56,215 nt of DNA from Chloroflexota bacterium (GCA_014874485.1 JADBJK010000022.1:1-56215), one strand, 5' to 3'; counted from the stretch's first letter, positions 9,582 through 17,590 are shown. Numbers and translations: made by a program. Notes: generated by a model from the sequence alone, not told the origin.

Positions 9582-9680
9582 TGAAAACGCTCTTGGCCGT
9601 TGGCAGTTAGCCTCTGGCCGTTGGCCGTTAGCCAATGGCCAGAACCTGACCGCTAACGGCTGACGGCTGTAGGCCACGGG
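9582..9680. repeat. Intergenic short-unit repeat (TTGGCC/TTAGCC type)
   Basis: Third copy of the operon's gap-filling repeat: CTTGGCCGTTGGCAGTTAGCC on the left and reverse-complement CTAACGGCTGACGGCT units on the right. It fills the space between the two permease genes and would put a spurious leader on the fused permease if read as coding. Confidence 0.65.
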
Positions 9681-10601
9681 CTAAAGGCTCTTCTTCAGCC
9701 TCGGATCCACATACCGATACGAGATGTCCAGCAGCAAGTTCACGAGCATGAACGTGAGTCCGATGACCAGCGCCATGCCCGCCACGCCGATGTCCTGGCG
9801 GTTGCGGATGGCGTCCAGCAGGGCCGCGCCGATGCCCGGCCAGCCCAGGAAGTACTCCACCACCGGCAGACTCCCCAGCGAGAACCGCAGCGACACGCCC
9901 AGCGCCGTCAAGATGGGCACGGCGGCATTGGGATAGGCGTGGCCGCGGGTTACCATGGATTTGTACAGGCCCTTGGCGTGGGCCGTGCGGATGTAGTCCT
10001 GCTCCAGAATCTCCGAGAACGCCATGTAGGCGATGCGGGCCAGGTGGGCCAGGGGCCGCGCCGCCAGCACCAGGGTCGGGATGACCAGGTGGGCGTCCCA
10101 TCCGAACCCGCCGACCGGCACGAGCCGCACGCCCGTGGCCCGGAACCAGTAGATTTCCGCGATCTGGAGCAGGGCGGCGGCGAAGAAACTCGGGACCGAG
10201 ACGCCGATGAGGGTCAGCGTCATCGTGCCGAGCGAGACCGGCGACCGGCGGTGGATGGCCGCGAAAACGCCGACGGGGATGCCGATGAGCGCCGCCACCA
10301 GGAGCGAGATGAGCAGCAAGCCCATGCTCTTGGGGTAGGTGTCGCCGATGGTTGCGGCCACGCTCACCTGCCGCGACGAGCGCCCGGAGCGCACCGTGAT
10401 GGCGCCCATGTCGCCATGCAGGAGACGGCCCACGTAGTCCAGCGTGGACGTCCAGGCGTACTCGGCGGCGGGGATGGGGTTGTACGACGGCGCGGGCGAT
10501 GTGGAGTTGCGCGCCATGCGCATCCCGAAGAAGGCGAAGAACACAATCCCCAGGCTGACCGCCAGGATGAAAACCAGCCTCTTGAGCGCGAATCGGATCA
10601 T
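9681..10601 (-). CDS. OppB/DppB-type ABC transporter permease
   Basis: A 306-residue integral membrane protein of the binding-protein-dependent permease family (DppB type). It starts MIRFALKRLVFILAVS, has five or six further hydrophobic segments, and a cytoplasmic loop reading EQDYIRTAHAKGL before LTALGV, the usual EAA-type contact for the ATPase. The in-frame Met 20 codons upstream was rejected because MIRFALKR is the canonical family start and has AGAGAG upstream. First gene of the operon. It would form the translocation channel with the downstream OppC-M28 fusion. The oligopeptide-binding protein and the two ATPases are absent from this window. Confidence 0.88.
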   Translation of the reverse strand: MIRFALKRLVFILAVSLGIVFFAFFGMRMARNSTSPAPSYNPIPAAEYAWTSTLDYVGRLLHGDMGAITVRSGRSSRQVSVAATIGDTYPKSMGLLLISLLVAALIGIPVGVFAAIHRRSPVSLGTMTLTLIGVSVPSFFAAALLQIAEIYWFRATGVRLVPVGGFGWDAHLVIPTLVLAARPLAHLARIAYMAFSEILEQDYIRTAHAKGLYKSMVTRGHAYPNAAVPILTALGVSLRFSLGSLPVVEYFLGWPGIGAALLDAIRNRQDIGVAGMALVIGLTFMLVNLLLDISYRYVDPRLKKSL

Positions 10602-10632
10602 CGGACTCTCTGCTAGAGCTTGCTTTGGCCCC

Positions 10633-10661
10633 AGTATACGCCGAAGGGCGCTTTCAGGCAA
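10633..10661 (-). promoter_or_regulatory. Candidate sigma-70 promoter of the permease-peptidase operon
   Basis: Minus strand: TTGCCT at 10661-10656, 17-bp spacer, TATACT at 10638-10633. Expected start about 25 nt ahead of the OppB start codon. Confidence 0.5.
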
Positions 10662-10745
10662 AGGCGTTCACAACATGTACAAGGGGCGGCGCGCGCCGGT
10701 TCAACGGTGCAGAGTACCCGCCGCGGCGTCGCTGCGTTGAGCCTA

Positions 10746-10775
10746 TTGACGGTTGGGATTCCCATCCGCTAGAAT
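10746..10775 (+). promoter_or_regulatory. Candidate sigma-70 promoter of the S74 repeat-protein gene
   Basis: TTGACG at 10746-10751, 18-bp spacer, TAGAAT at 10770-10775. It leaves a roughly 110-nt leader before the ATG at 10892, which is preceded by AAAGGAG. Confidence 0.6.
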
Positions 10776-10891
10776 GCAGTATCGGCATGTACCACAAGGC
10801 GGCGGGCGGCGTGGGCAACCCCTCGGAGCATGAGCCACCACCCGCCACAGTTGCAGGCATCTGTCGTCCGCACGACGAAAGGAGCGCAACC

Positions 10892-13063
10892 ATGAAGATG
10901 CGGGTTTTCCTCACTCTGCTTGTCCTCTCGGTGCTCTTGGTTACCCCTGGCATGGCCCAGGGACCCGAACCCCAGATGACGGTGGGCACGCCGTTCACCT
11001 ACCAGGGCGTCCTGCGCAGCAACAACAATCCCGTCAGCGGGACGTGCGACTTCCAGTTCAGCCTGTGGGATTCGGCATCGGGCGGGTCGCAAGTCGGGGC
11101 GACGTGGCCCCAGGCGGGCGTTACGGTAACGCGGGGGCTGTTCACCGTCCTGCTGGACTTCGGCTCGGCGCCGTTCCAGGGCGCGAACCGCTACCTGGAG
11201 GTGGCCGTCCGCTGCCCGGCGGGGAGCGGTGCGTACACGACGCTGTCGCCGCGCCAGGCGCTGACGCCCGCGCCCTACGCGCTGTACGCTGCCGCGGCGC
11301 ACTGGGCCAACCTGCTGGGCATACCGGCGGGGTTCGCCGACAACGTGGACAACGACACCACGTACACGGCGGGCGCGGGTCTCACGCTCGTGGGCACGCA
11401 GTTCAACGTGGTCTTCGCGGGAACGGGCACAGCGAGCACCGTGGCGCGGTCGGATCATGACCACGACGCCCGCTACTGGAAACTGGGCGGCAACAGCGGC
11501 ACGACGCCGGGCGTGAACTACCTGGGCACCAGCGACAACACGCCGCTGGAACTGAAGGTGAACAGCCTGCGCGCCCTGCGCCTGGAGCCAAGCAACATCA
11601 GCCCCAATGTCGTCGCGGGCTTCCCCGGCAACAACGTCATCGCGGGCGGCGCGGGCGGCACCGTGAGCGGCGGAGGCGGGTCGGGCACGACCAACCGGGT
11701 AACCGATTCCTACGGGACGGTGGGCGGCGGGTCCGACAACCAGGCGGGCAATGGCAATACGGATATCGCAGACGCCATGCATGCGACGGTGGGCGGCGGC
11801 TTCCGGGGCACCGCCGGCGCGGCGTATGCCACCGTGGCAGGGGGCTATGGGAACACGGCAAACAACACATTCACCACGGTGGGCGGCGGGAACACCAACA
11901 CGGCCAGCGGGCTGATTTCAACGGTCGCCGGCGGTTGGGGCAATGAAGCCAGCGGCGCGCAAGCCACGATTGCCGGAGGCTGGGGCAACATCGCCAGTGG
12001 ACAGCAGGCCACCGTTGGTGGTGGAAAGACCAACACTGCCAGCGCTATGGCAGCCACCGTGGGCGGCGGCCAGGAGAACAGGGCGCAATCGCCGTTCTCC
12101 ACCATCGGCGGCGGGCTGAGCAACCAGGCCAGCGGCGAGCGTGCTACCATCGCGGGCGGTGCGGGCAACCTGGTTACCGCCTATGCCGCGACGGTGGGCG
12201 GAGGAATGTACAACGTCGTGGCTGGTACGCGCGGGACCATTGCCGGCGGACAGGACAACGTCGTCAGCGGCACCCACTCGTTTATCGGCGCGGGCACGGG
12301 CAATGTGATCACGAATTCATACGCAGTGGTCGGCGGGGGTTGGCAAAATACAGTGGCGCACGATTATGCCGTTGTCGGCGGCGGCCACCGCAACGCCGTT
12401 ACAGGCCAGTACGCGGTGATCGGCGGCGGCATGAGCAACTCCGCGAGTGCTCCCTGGTCTGTGGTCCCCGGCGGAAGCGGCAACTCGGCTGCCGGTTCCT
12501 ATTCCTTTGCGGCGGGCCGGCGCGCCCAGGCGAACGCGCAAGGGTGTTTCGTCTGGGGCGATTCCACCGATGCGGACGTGGCGTGTAGCGCCGCGAACCA
12601 GTGGGTGGTGCGGGCCAGCGGCGGCGTGTACTTCTACAGCAACTCCGCTCTGACCGCAGGGGTGTACCTGCCTGCAGGGGCCAGCGCCTGGCAGCCGGTC
12701 CCAGCGCCCAGCGACCGCAACCTGAAGGAAAACATCCAGCCGGTGGACGTGAAAGACATCCTGAAGCGCCTGCAACAGGTGCCCATCGCCAAGTGGAACT
12801 ACATCGCGGACCAGCCAGTGCCGCACATCGGCCCGATGGCCCAGGACTTCTACGCGGCGTTCGGCGTCGGAGAGGATGAACTGCACATCTCCACGATTGA
12901 CGCCAACGGCGTGGCCCTGGCCGCCATCCAGGGGCTGTATCAGATCGTGCAGGAGAAAGACGCGCAAATCGCTGCCCAGCAGAAGCAGATTGACGACCTG
13001 CAGGCCCGGCTTTCGGCGCTGGAGGCGCTGGTGGCGCAGTTGGCGAAGGAGGGAGGGCGGTGA
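10892..13063 (+). CDS. Secreted tail-fibre/adhesin-like repeat protein with C-terminal S74 intramolecular chaperone
   Basis: A 723-residue protein with a signal peptide ending near AQG. An N-terminal domain (about 30-155) begins GTPFTYQGVL and is shared with the 40543-42849 gene. Residues about 240-590 are a long array of 14-16-residue repeats of the type TVGGGxxNxASGxxAT, like YadA/Hep-Hag head repeats that form trimeric beta-prisms. The C-terminus is a Peptidase_S74 domain: S607-D-R-N-L-K612 carries the Ser and Lys pair used for self-cleavage in phage endosialidase chaperones, followed by GPMAQDFYAAFGVG and a terminal coiled coil. Likely a trimeric surface or secreted fibre. No phage genes are nearby. 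Its stop codon overlaps the next start. Confidence 0.85.
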   Translation: MKMRVFLTLLVLSVLLVTPGMAQGPEPQMTVGTPFTYQGVLRSNNNPVSGTCDFQFSLWDSASGGSQVGATWPQAGVTVTRGLFTVLLDFGSAPFQGANRYLEVAVRCPAGSGAYTTLSPRQALTPAPYALYAAAAHWANLLGIPAGFADNVDNDTTYTAGAGLTLVGTQFNVVFAGTGTASTVARSDHDHDARYWKLGGNSGTTPGVNYLGTSDNTPLELKVNSLRALRLEPSNISPNVVAGFPGNNVIAGGAGGTVSGGGGSGTTNRVTDSYGTVGGGSDNQAGNGNTDIADAMHATVGGGFRGTAGAAYATVAGGYGNTANNTFTTVGGGNTNTASGLISTVAGGWGNEASGAQATIAGGWGNIASGQQATVGGGKTNTASAMAATVGGGQENRAQSPFSTIGGGLSNQASGERATIAGGAGNLVTAYAATVGGGMYNVVAGTRGTIAGGQDNVVSGTHSFIGAGTGNVITNSYAVVGGGWQNTVAHDYAVVGGGHRNAVTGQYAVIGGGMSNSASAPWSVVPGGSGNSAAGSYSFAAGRRAQANAQGCFVWGDSTDADVACSAANQWVVRASGGVYFYSNSALTAGVYLPAGASAWQPVPAPSDRNLKENIQPVDVKDILKRLQQVPIAKWNYIADQPVPHIGPMAQDFYAAFGVGEDELHISTIDANGVALAAIQGLYQIVQEKDAQIAAQQKQIDDLQARLSALEALVAQLAKEGGR

Positions 13064-13362
13064 ACAGCAATCAGCAATCAGCCGTCAGCCGTCAGCGGCT
13101 GGCTGTCAGAATCGGCGTGGTCGCCTCGGTTGCGCTGCTCCTGATGGTGGGCGCGGCGTTGGCGAACGGCGGGTACGAGGTTCCGTGGTTCACGGTGGAC
13201 GGGGGAGGGGGCGAGAGCGCGGGCGGCGGGTTCACGCTGGCGGGCACGGTGGGCCAGGCCGACGCGGGCGTCCTGTCGGGCGGGTCGTACACGCTGGCGG
13301 GCGGGTTCTGGCCGGGCGCGGGCGCCAACTTCCTGCGCTTCCTGCCGATTGTGATGAAATAG
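13060..13362 (+). CDS. Small exported GTxGQ-DAG / GGFW protein, partner of the repeat protein
   Basis: A 100-residue protein starting in an ATGA overlap with the S74 gene, so translationally coupled. Signal peptide to about residue 36. The mature part has the pattern W-F-T-V-D-GGGG, then GTVGQADAG, then YTLAGGFW, ending FLPIVMK. The same pattern and ending occur in the 40231-40524 protein, which follows the paralogous large gene. The first ~18 codons lie in a CAGCCGTCAGC-type repeat, so the n-region of the signal peptide appears to be made of repeat DNA. Function unknown; the pairing suggests an accessory or cap for the secreted fibre. Confidence 0.75.
   Translation: MNSNQQSAVSRQRLAVRIGVVASVALLLMVGAALANGGYEVPWFTVDGGGGESAGGGFTLAGTVGQADAGVLSGGSYTLAGGFWPGAGANFLRFLPIVMK
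13064..13112. repeat. CAGC(G/C)GTCAGC-type short repeat inside a coding region
   Basis: Units CAATCAGC, CGTCAGC and CGTCAGCGG in direct order. The same family lies at 14624-14672, 19085-19145 and 38216-38333, always at gene ends or starts. Here it encodes the N-terminus of the small exported protein. Confidence 0.6.
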
Positions 13363-13408
13363 CAGTCGGCAGGCCGAGTTCCACGTGCGGCGCAGGCGCG
13401 TCTGGGCA

Positions 13409-14608
13409 TCACCCTTTGTCCAGCGCCTGGCGCAGGTCGGCGATGATGTCTTCGGGGTCCTCAATGCCCACCGACAGGCGCACCAGGCCGTCGCCGATGC
13501 CGATGGCCTTTCGCTGCTCCGCCGTGAGGGCGCGGTGCGACGAGCGGGCGGGATACAGCGCCTCGGTGTACAGGTCGCCCAGGGTTGTTGCGGGGATGCA
13601 CAACTCCAGCGATTCCAGGAACTGGAAGACCCTGCGGCGGCCCGCGCCCGCAATCTCAAAGGAGACGATGGCCCCGCACAGCCCGCCTGCAAACAGGGCG
13701 CGGGCCAGGTCGTACTGGGGGTGGCTCTTCAGGCCAGGGTAGTACACGCGCGCGACTTTGGGGTGCGCCTCCAGCCACGCAGCGATCCAGGCCGCGCTCT
13801 TGCACTGCCGCTCCACGCGCAAGGGCAGGGTCTTCAGCCCGCGCAGGGCTAGGTACGCCTCGTTGGGGCCCAGGATGCCGCCGACGGTTTTCGCCACGTC
13901 GCGCAGCGCGGCACCGTTGGCCGCGCTGGACACGACGACACCTGCCATCACGTCGCCGTGGCCCGACAGGTACTTCGTCGCGCTGTGCACGACGTAGTCG
14001 GCTCCGAGTTCCAGCGGGCGCACCAGGCACGGCGTGGCGAAGGTGTTGTCCACGATGACCGCGGCCCCCACGCTGTGGGCGAGTTCGGCGATACGGCCGA
14101 TGTCGGCCAGGCGCAGCAGGGGGTTGGACACGGTCTCCAGCACGAGCGCGCGCGGCCGAACGGCGTTGAGCATCCGCCGCACGCTGGAGATGTCGGTGAA
14201 GTCGGCGAAATGCACTTCCACGCCCTGCGCGGCGAAGACACGAGACAGCAAGGCCGTGGTCGCGCCGTACAGGTCGCGCGCCGCCAGCACACTCTCGCCC
14301 GCATGCACGCCCGCCGCCAGGAGCGCGGCGTGGATGGCCGCCATGCCCGACGCGAACGACACAGCGGCCTCGCCCCCCTCCAGCGAGGCGACGGCGGCCT
14401 CAAATGCCGCGCAGGTGGGGTTCCCATGGCGCGAGTACACGAACCCATGCGCGGGGTCATCAAACGCCTGGTCCAGCAGTTCCATGTCGGGATAGACGTA
14501 GGCCACGGAGTTGTACACGGGCGTGGCGACGGGGGTGAAGGTGGGCCGCGGCGGGCGCTCGCCCGCATGCACGGCGCGGGTTGCCAGTTTCCAGGTCGTC
14601 TTGTCCAT
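13409..14608 (-). CDS. Cys/Met-metabolism PLP-dependent enzyme (cystathionine gamma-synthase / methionine gamma-lyase family)
   Basis: A 399-residue fold-type I PLP enzyme of usual family length. It opens TRAVHAGERPPRP and carries VYSRHGNPT (substrate and PLP contacts), VIVDNTFATP with the pyridine-nitrogen Asp, and the Schiff-base lysine K212 in HSATKYLSGHGD. The family covers cystathionine gamma-synthase, cystathionine gamma-lyase, methionine gamma-lyase and O-acylhomoserine sulfhydrylase; I cannot separate these by eye. Stands alone on the minus strand, convergent with the small exported gene. A CAGCGGTCAGC repeat lies just upstream of its start. Confidence 0.85.
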   Translation of the reverse strand: MDKTTWKLATRAVHAGERPPRPTFTPVATPVYNSVAYVYPDMELLDQAFDDPAHGFVYSRHGNPTCAAFEAAVASLEGGEAAVSFASGMAAIHAALLAAGVHAGESVLAARDLYGATTALLSRVFAAQGVEVHFADFTDISSVRRMLNAVRPRALVLETVSNPLLRLADIGRIAELAHSVGAAVIVDNTFATPCLVRPLELGADYVVHSATKYLSGHGDVMAGVVVSSAANGAALRDVAKTVGGILGPNEAYLALRGLKTLPLRVERQCKSAAWIAAWLEAHPKVARVYYPGLKSHPQYDLARALFAGGLCGAIVSFEIAGAGRRRVFQFLESLELCIPATTLGDLYTEALYPARSSHRALTAEQRKAIGIGDGLVRLSVGIEDPEDIIADLRQALDKG

Positions 14609-14623
14609 AGTTGCACTCCTGTA

Positions 14624-14672
14624 AGCGGTCAGCGGTCAGCAGTCAGCGGTCAGCGGTCAGCGGTCAGCCATC
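14624..14672. repeat. CAGCGGTCAGC short repeat
   Basis: About six units of GGTCAGC/GCGGTCAGC between the PLP-enzyme start and the DNPH1-like stop. The last codons of the DNPH1-like gene run into it. Confidence 0.65.
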
Positions 14673-15116
14673 GGTGGCGGATGGTTGTTCGCCGCTCGCG
14701 GATTGGCGCGACAGGAACTCGTCCACCAGGGCCAGCGCCTCGGCTTCGTCGGCGTAAGCGCGCACGGTGATGCCCGGCTCGGTGCAGCCCAGGATCATCT
14801 TGGACAGGGGCCGCCCCTGCTGGTACAGGCACAGCACGGGTTTGCCATGCGTCAGGGCATAGCAGATTTCGTAGCCCACGCCCAGCGACGGGGTGGAGAC
14901 CTCGGCCACCAGGCAATCGCTCGCGCGAATCCAGGCCACGTCGCGCTCGTACACCTGCTGGGGCGTGTTGGCCGCCTCCTCGTCCAGCACGTTGTCGCGG
15001 GTTACGTGGACGGTGGGGACGGTGTGGCCCCGCGACTGGATGTGCGCCACGATGCGGCGGAACGTGGCGACATGGGTTCGCTCTCCCATGATGGTTCCCG
15101 CGAAGTACACTTGCAT
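14664..15116 (-). CDS. DNPH1-like 2'-deoxynucleoside 5'-phosphate N-hydrolase / nucleoside deoxyribosyltransferase family
   Basis: A 150-residue protein of the nucleoside deoxyribosyltransferase superfamily. It begins MQVYFAGTI, the phosphate-binding strand of the family, and has AEVSTPSLGVGYEI, in which the Glu just after Ala and the later GVGYE match the catalytic region of DNPH1/RCL. The family cleaves the N-glycosidic bond of deoxynucleoside monophosphates and so sanitises the nucleotide pool; it belongs with salvage, as does phosphopentomutase nearby. Start supported by CAGGAG twelve nucleotides upstream. The last ten residues are low-complexity and overlap a repeat, so the original C-terminus may have been extended. 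Confidence 0.75.
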   Translation of the reverse strand: MQVYFAGTIMGERTHVATFRRIVAHIQSRGHTVPTVHVTRDNVLDEEAANTPQQVYERDVAWIRASDCLVAEVSTPSLGVGYEICYALTHGKPVLCLYQQGRPLSKMILGCTEPGITVRAYADEAEALALVDEFLSRQSASGEQPSATDG

Positions 15117-15148
15117 GGCGTGCTCCTGGGTATGGGTCTAGCCGATCG

Positions 15149-16336
15149 TCAGGTGCGGTAGGACTGGATTAGACCAGCGTTGTCCACATGGCCTTCACAC
15201 AGCGGCGCGATGGGGCAAGCGCCGCAGAGAGGCTCACCGTGATTGAGGCAGAACTCGGTGCCGATGTACATGAGCCCGTCGTCCAGCTCGCCCGGCGTGT
15301 GCGTGCGGCCGGATAACAACAGCGCCGGGGGGATGCGCTGAATCTCAATTTTCTTGGGCAACTTCCGGTGAGTCCGTAAGTGATTCACGCATAGGTCCTG
15401 GTAGGCTGCGACCAGGTTCGCATTGGCTGCGGCGATGGTGCTCCCCTTGCTTCGGATGTTGGTGATGCGCAGGTAGTGCAAGCCGCCCTTGCCTTGCCCG
15501 GGCTGGATCACTTCCCACTTGCGGTATTCTTCTTCGGATGCCCACTGCAACAGAAAGCCTGTCCGCCAGAGCACACGACCTGCGTTGCTGTCAAAGGGAA
15601 CCTCAAAGCTGTACGGCCCCCAGCTCGGGCCATCACGGGTTGAGAGCGCGTACGAGTACACGATCCACTTGGCAAACAGGTGCGCGGCTTTGTCGCCGAT
15701 TGCCTTTCCGAGACCGTAGCGGTTGTGATCTTTGACTTGCTGCGACATGATCTCGGCGGAAGGCCAGCTCTGAAGGTAGTCCAGGAGAGCCCGCGACGTA
15801 TCGCTTCCGTCGGGCGCGTCCTTGGTGAGCAGGAGCGGCACGGCTAGGCTCGTGCCCCACCGGAACATGGCGTAGCCGAGAACCTGCCGTGTGTTGTCCA
15901 GGAACAGGTTGTACTTGCTGGCGCGGGACTGATTGGCCTCGGCCCACTCTGCCGCCCGCATCTTGGTTACCGCTTTGTGCACGTCCGTGATCTGGTCCAC
16001 CGCGATGCCGAGTTCTCTGAAAAAGTCCTCTGGACGATGGAGAAAGCGCACCTCTCGGCGGTACAGCTCGTTGGTAACCTGAACCAGCAGCATGCGCACG
16101 CCCGTCGTGTCCGGTCCCTGATCCAGCACGGCGTTGAGAAGCAGATAGCGGACGAGCAGTTCTCGCCGCGAGCAGGCTCCGTCGCGCCTGTCAAGGTCTG
16201 TGAACCGCCCTTCGGCATCAAAGTAGTGCTGGAATATCTCCACACCCCGCAGGTCGGGCCTAGAGGGGAATGAATGCCCGACCCGCGCAATGGCGGTTAC
16301 CAGTTCAGATGCCCATTCATGCTTCCGTAGATTCAT
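15149..16336 (-). CDS. Probable type II restriction endonuclease with C-terminal Cys4 cluster
   Basis: A 395-residue protein whose start (two adjacent ATGs at 16339 and 16336) lies inside the end of the upstream DNA methyltransferase gene. That tight overlap is the main reason for calling it the cognate nuclease. I recognise no catalytic motif with certainty. The C-terminus has C363-x7-C371-x2-C374-x5-C380, very close to the Fe-S loop spacing of endonuclease III (C-x6-C-x2-C-x5-C), so it may bind an iron-sulfur cluster or zinc. The larger open frame starting at 16468 is rejected because it would overlap the methyltransferase by 150 nt. Confidence 0.65.
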   Translation of the reverse strand: MNLRKHEWASELVTAIARVGHSFPSRPDLRGVEIFQHYFDAEGRFTDLDRRDGACSRRELLVRYLLLNAVLDQGPDTTGVRMLLVQVTNELYRREVRFLHRPEDFFRELGIAVDQITDVHKAVTKMRAAEWAEANQSRASKYNLFLDNTRQVLGYAMFRWGTSLAVPLLLTKDAPDGSDTSRALLDYLQSWPSAEIMSQQVKDHNRYGLGKAIGDKAAHLFAKWIVYSYALSTRDGPSWGPYSFEVPFDSNAGRVLWRTGFLLQWASEEEYRKWEVIQPGQGKGGLHYLRITNIRSKGSTIAAANANLVAAYQDLCVNHLRTHRKLPKKIEIQRIPPALLLSGRTHTPGELDDGLMYIGTEFCLNHGEPLCGACPIAPLCEGHVDNAGLIQSYRT

Positions 16337-17318
16337 CATCACTGGCCTCGTACGTGTCCGTGCCGGATTCTCGCAGGGGGGCGAAGCCGGGCAGCGTGAA
16401 TTGGCCAGCCTCGCGTTGGCTGTGCTGATCCGCCAGATACGCCTGGTCCCGCACGGGCAATTTCTCAAAGCGAGCGATCAGTTGCTCGCGCAGGTGGAGA
16501 GGCTCTGTAAGGCGCTTTCGCGCGATCTCAAGGTATGTTTCGTGCACTTCGTAGCCCGCGCAGCGCCTGCGCAGCGCCCGAGCGACCTTCGCCGTCGTCC
16601 CTATGCCGAGGAACGGATCCAGCACGAGGTCGCCAACGTAGGAATAGAGGCGGATGAGCCTGTAGGGGATTTCCTCCGGGAAGGGGCACGGGTGCGGCAG
16701 GTGATTGGGGGGCACCGGCGCGATGTGCCACACGTTGTTGGCGATCTCGCGGGTGAAGATGTCGTCTATTTCGTAGCGGCTTTCCTCTTTTTCGGACTCG
16801 GTTCGGTTCTCAAAAATCTTGGGCCCGGGTTTCCTGAACACGAGGATAGATTCCGTCATGATGTTCGGGTTGAAATACCCCGGGAAGGGTTTCTGGATTG
16901 TAACCCCCGCCCGCTTGACGCCGCCTGTTACCTTGTGCCATACGATGTGCTCGTGGAAAACGTAGCCGATGCGCTCCATCATCACGGTGAAGTCTTGAGG
17001 CACGGGGTACTGTCGGCCATTCTGAAGCACGGTGCCGATTACCACGGCGCAGAACCCGCCCGGCTTCTGTACGCGCAGAATCTCCCTGAAGCACCGCTCC
17101 ATGAAGGCAAGATACTCCTCATACTCTGTGCCGCGGCGCGTGCGATACCAGGCCGACGGGTCTTCTACGTGCTGGTCATAGTCAATGGCGTTCCAGTACG
17201 GCGGGCTGGTTACGACCAGGTCCACAGTCCCGTCGGCCAGCTCGTCCATGCGCTCACATGACTTGCAGTACAGGCGGCAATCCCACCCTGCATTTCCGCC
17301 GATGTCATGGTCTCCCAT
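16317..17318 (-). CDS. DNA methyltransferase, N4-cytosine/N6-adenine type, of a restriction-modification pair
   Basis: A 333-residue amino-methyltransferase. TSPPYWN at residues 37-43 is catalytic motif IV, with the SPPY form typical of N4-cytosine enzymes. DPFLGIGTT followed by a CAGYEV strand near the C-terminus is the AdoMet-binding region, so the order is motif IV before motif I (beta-class layout). A small Cys group, C14-x3-C18-x2-C21, precedes motif IV. Start chosen at MGDHD, with GGAGACGAGA upstream; in-frame codons further upstream are TCATTGCGA repeat. It overlaps the nuclease gene by about 20 nt, so the pair is expressed together with the methylase first. Confidence 0.85.
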   Translation of the reverse strand: MGDHDIGGNAGWDCRLYCKSCERMDELADGTVDLVVTSPPYWNAIDYDQHVEDPSAWYRTRRGTEYEEYLAFMERCFREILRVQKPGGFCAVVIGTVLQNGRQYPVPQDFTVMMERIGYVFHEHIVWHKVTGGVKRAGVTIQKPFPGYFNPNIMTESILVFRKPGPKIFENRTESEKEESRYEIDDIFTREIANNVWHIAPVPPNHLPHPCPFPEEIPYRLIRLYSYVGDLVLDPFLGIGTTAKVARALRRRCAGYEVHETYLEIARKRLTEPLHLREQLIARFEKLPVRDQAYLADQHSQREAGQFTLPGFAPLRESGTDTYEASDDESTEA

Positions 17319-17369
17319 TCTCGTCTCCGCACCGTGGTCTAGTACTTTACCACAGGATTCTTGAGAGTT

Positions 17370-17590
17370 TGTCATTGCGAGAGCGCGCAGCGCCCGAAGC
17401 AATCCCAGTAGATTGTCATTCTGAGGCGCGGAGCGCCGAAGAATCTCGCCAACCGAGGTGCTGAGCGAGGCGAAGCATGACAGATGACTCTGTCATTCTG
17501 AGGCGCGCAGCGCCGAAGAATCTCGCTAACCGAGATTGCTTCGCTTCGCTCGCAATGACAACAGGCAATTTCCCTGTGGTCAAGTACTGG
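17370..17590. repeat. TCATTGCGA / GAATCTCGC dispersed repeat cluster
   Basis: Several partial units of a widespread bacterial repeat: TCATTGCGAGAGCG, TCATTCTGAGGCGC, GAATCTCGCCAACCGAG and the reverse-complement CTTCGCTCGCAATGACA. No gene. Confidence 0.75.

Noticed and set aside
9582-9677. 32-codon N-terminal extension of the fused permease
   Set aside because: It is a translation of the intergenic repeat; MLRLLDSLKR is the first family-like start.
10892-13063. Prophage tail-fibre gene
   Set aside because: It has a Sec signal peptide and no structural, lysis or integrase genes around; a bacterial exported protein fits better.
15149-16468. 439-residue version of the restriction enzyme
   Set aside because: It would overlap the methyltransferase gene by 150 nt; the ATG pair at 16336-16339 gives a normal short overlap.
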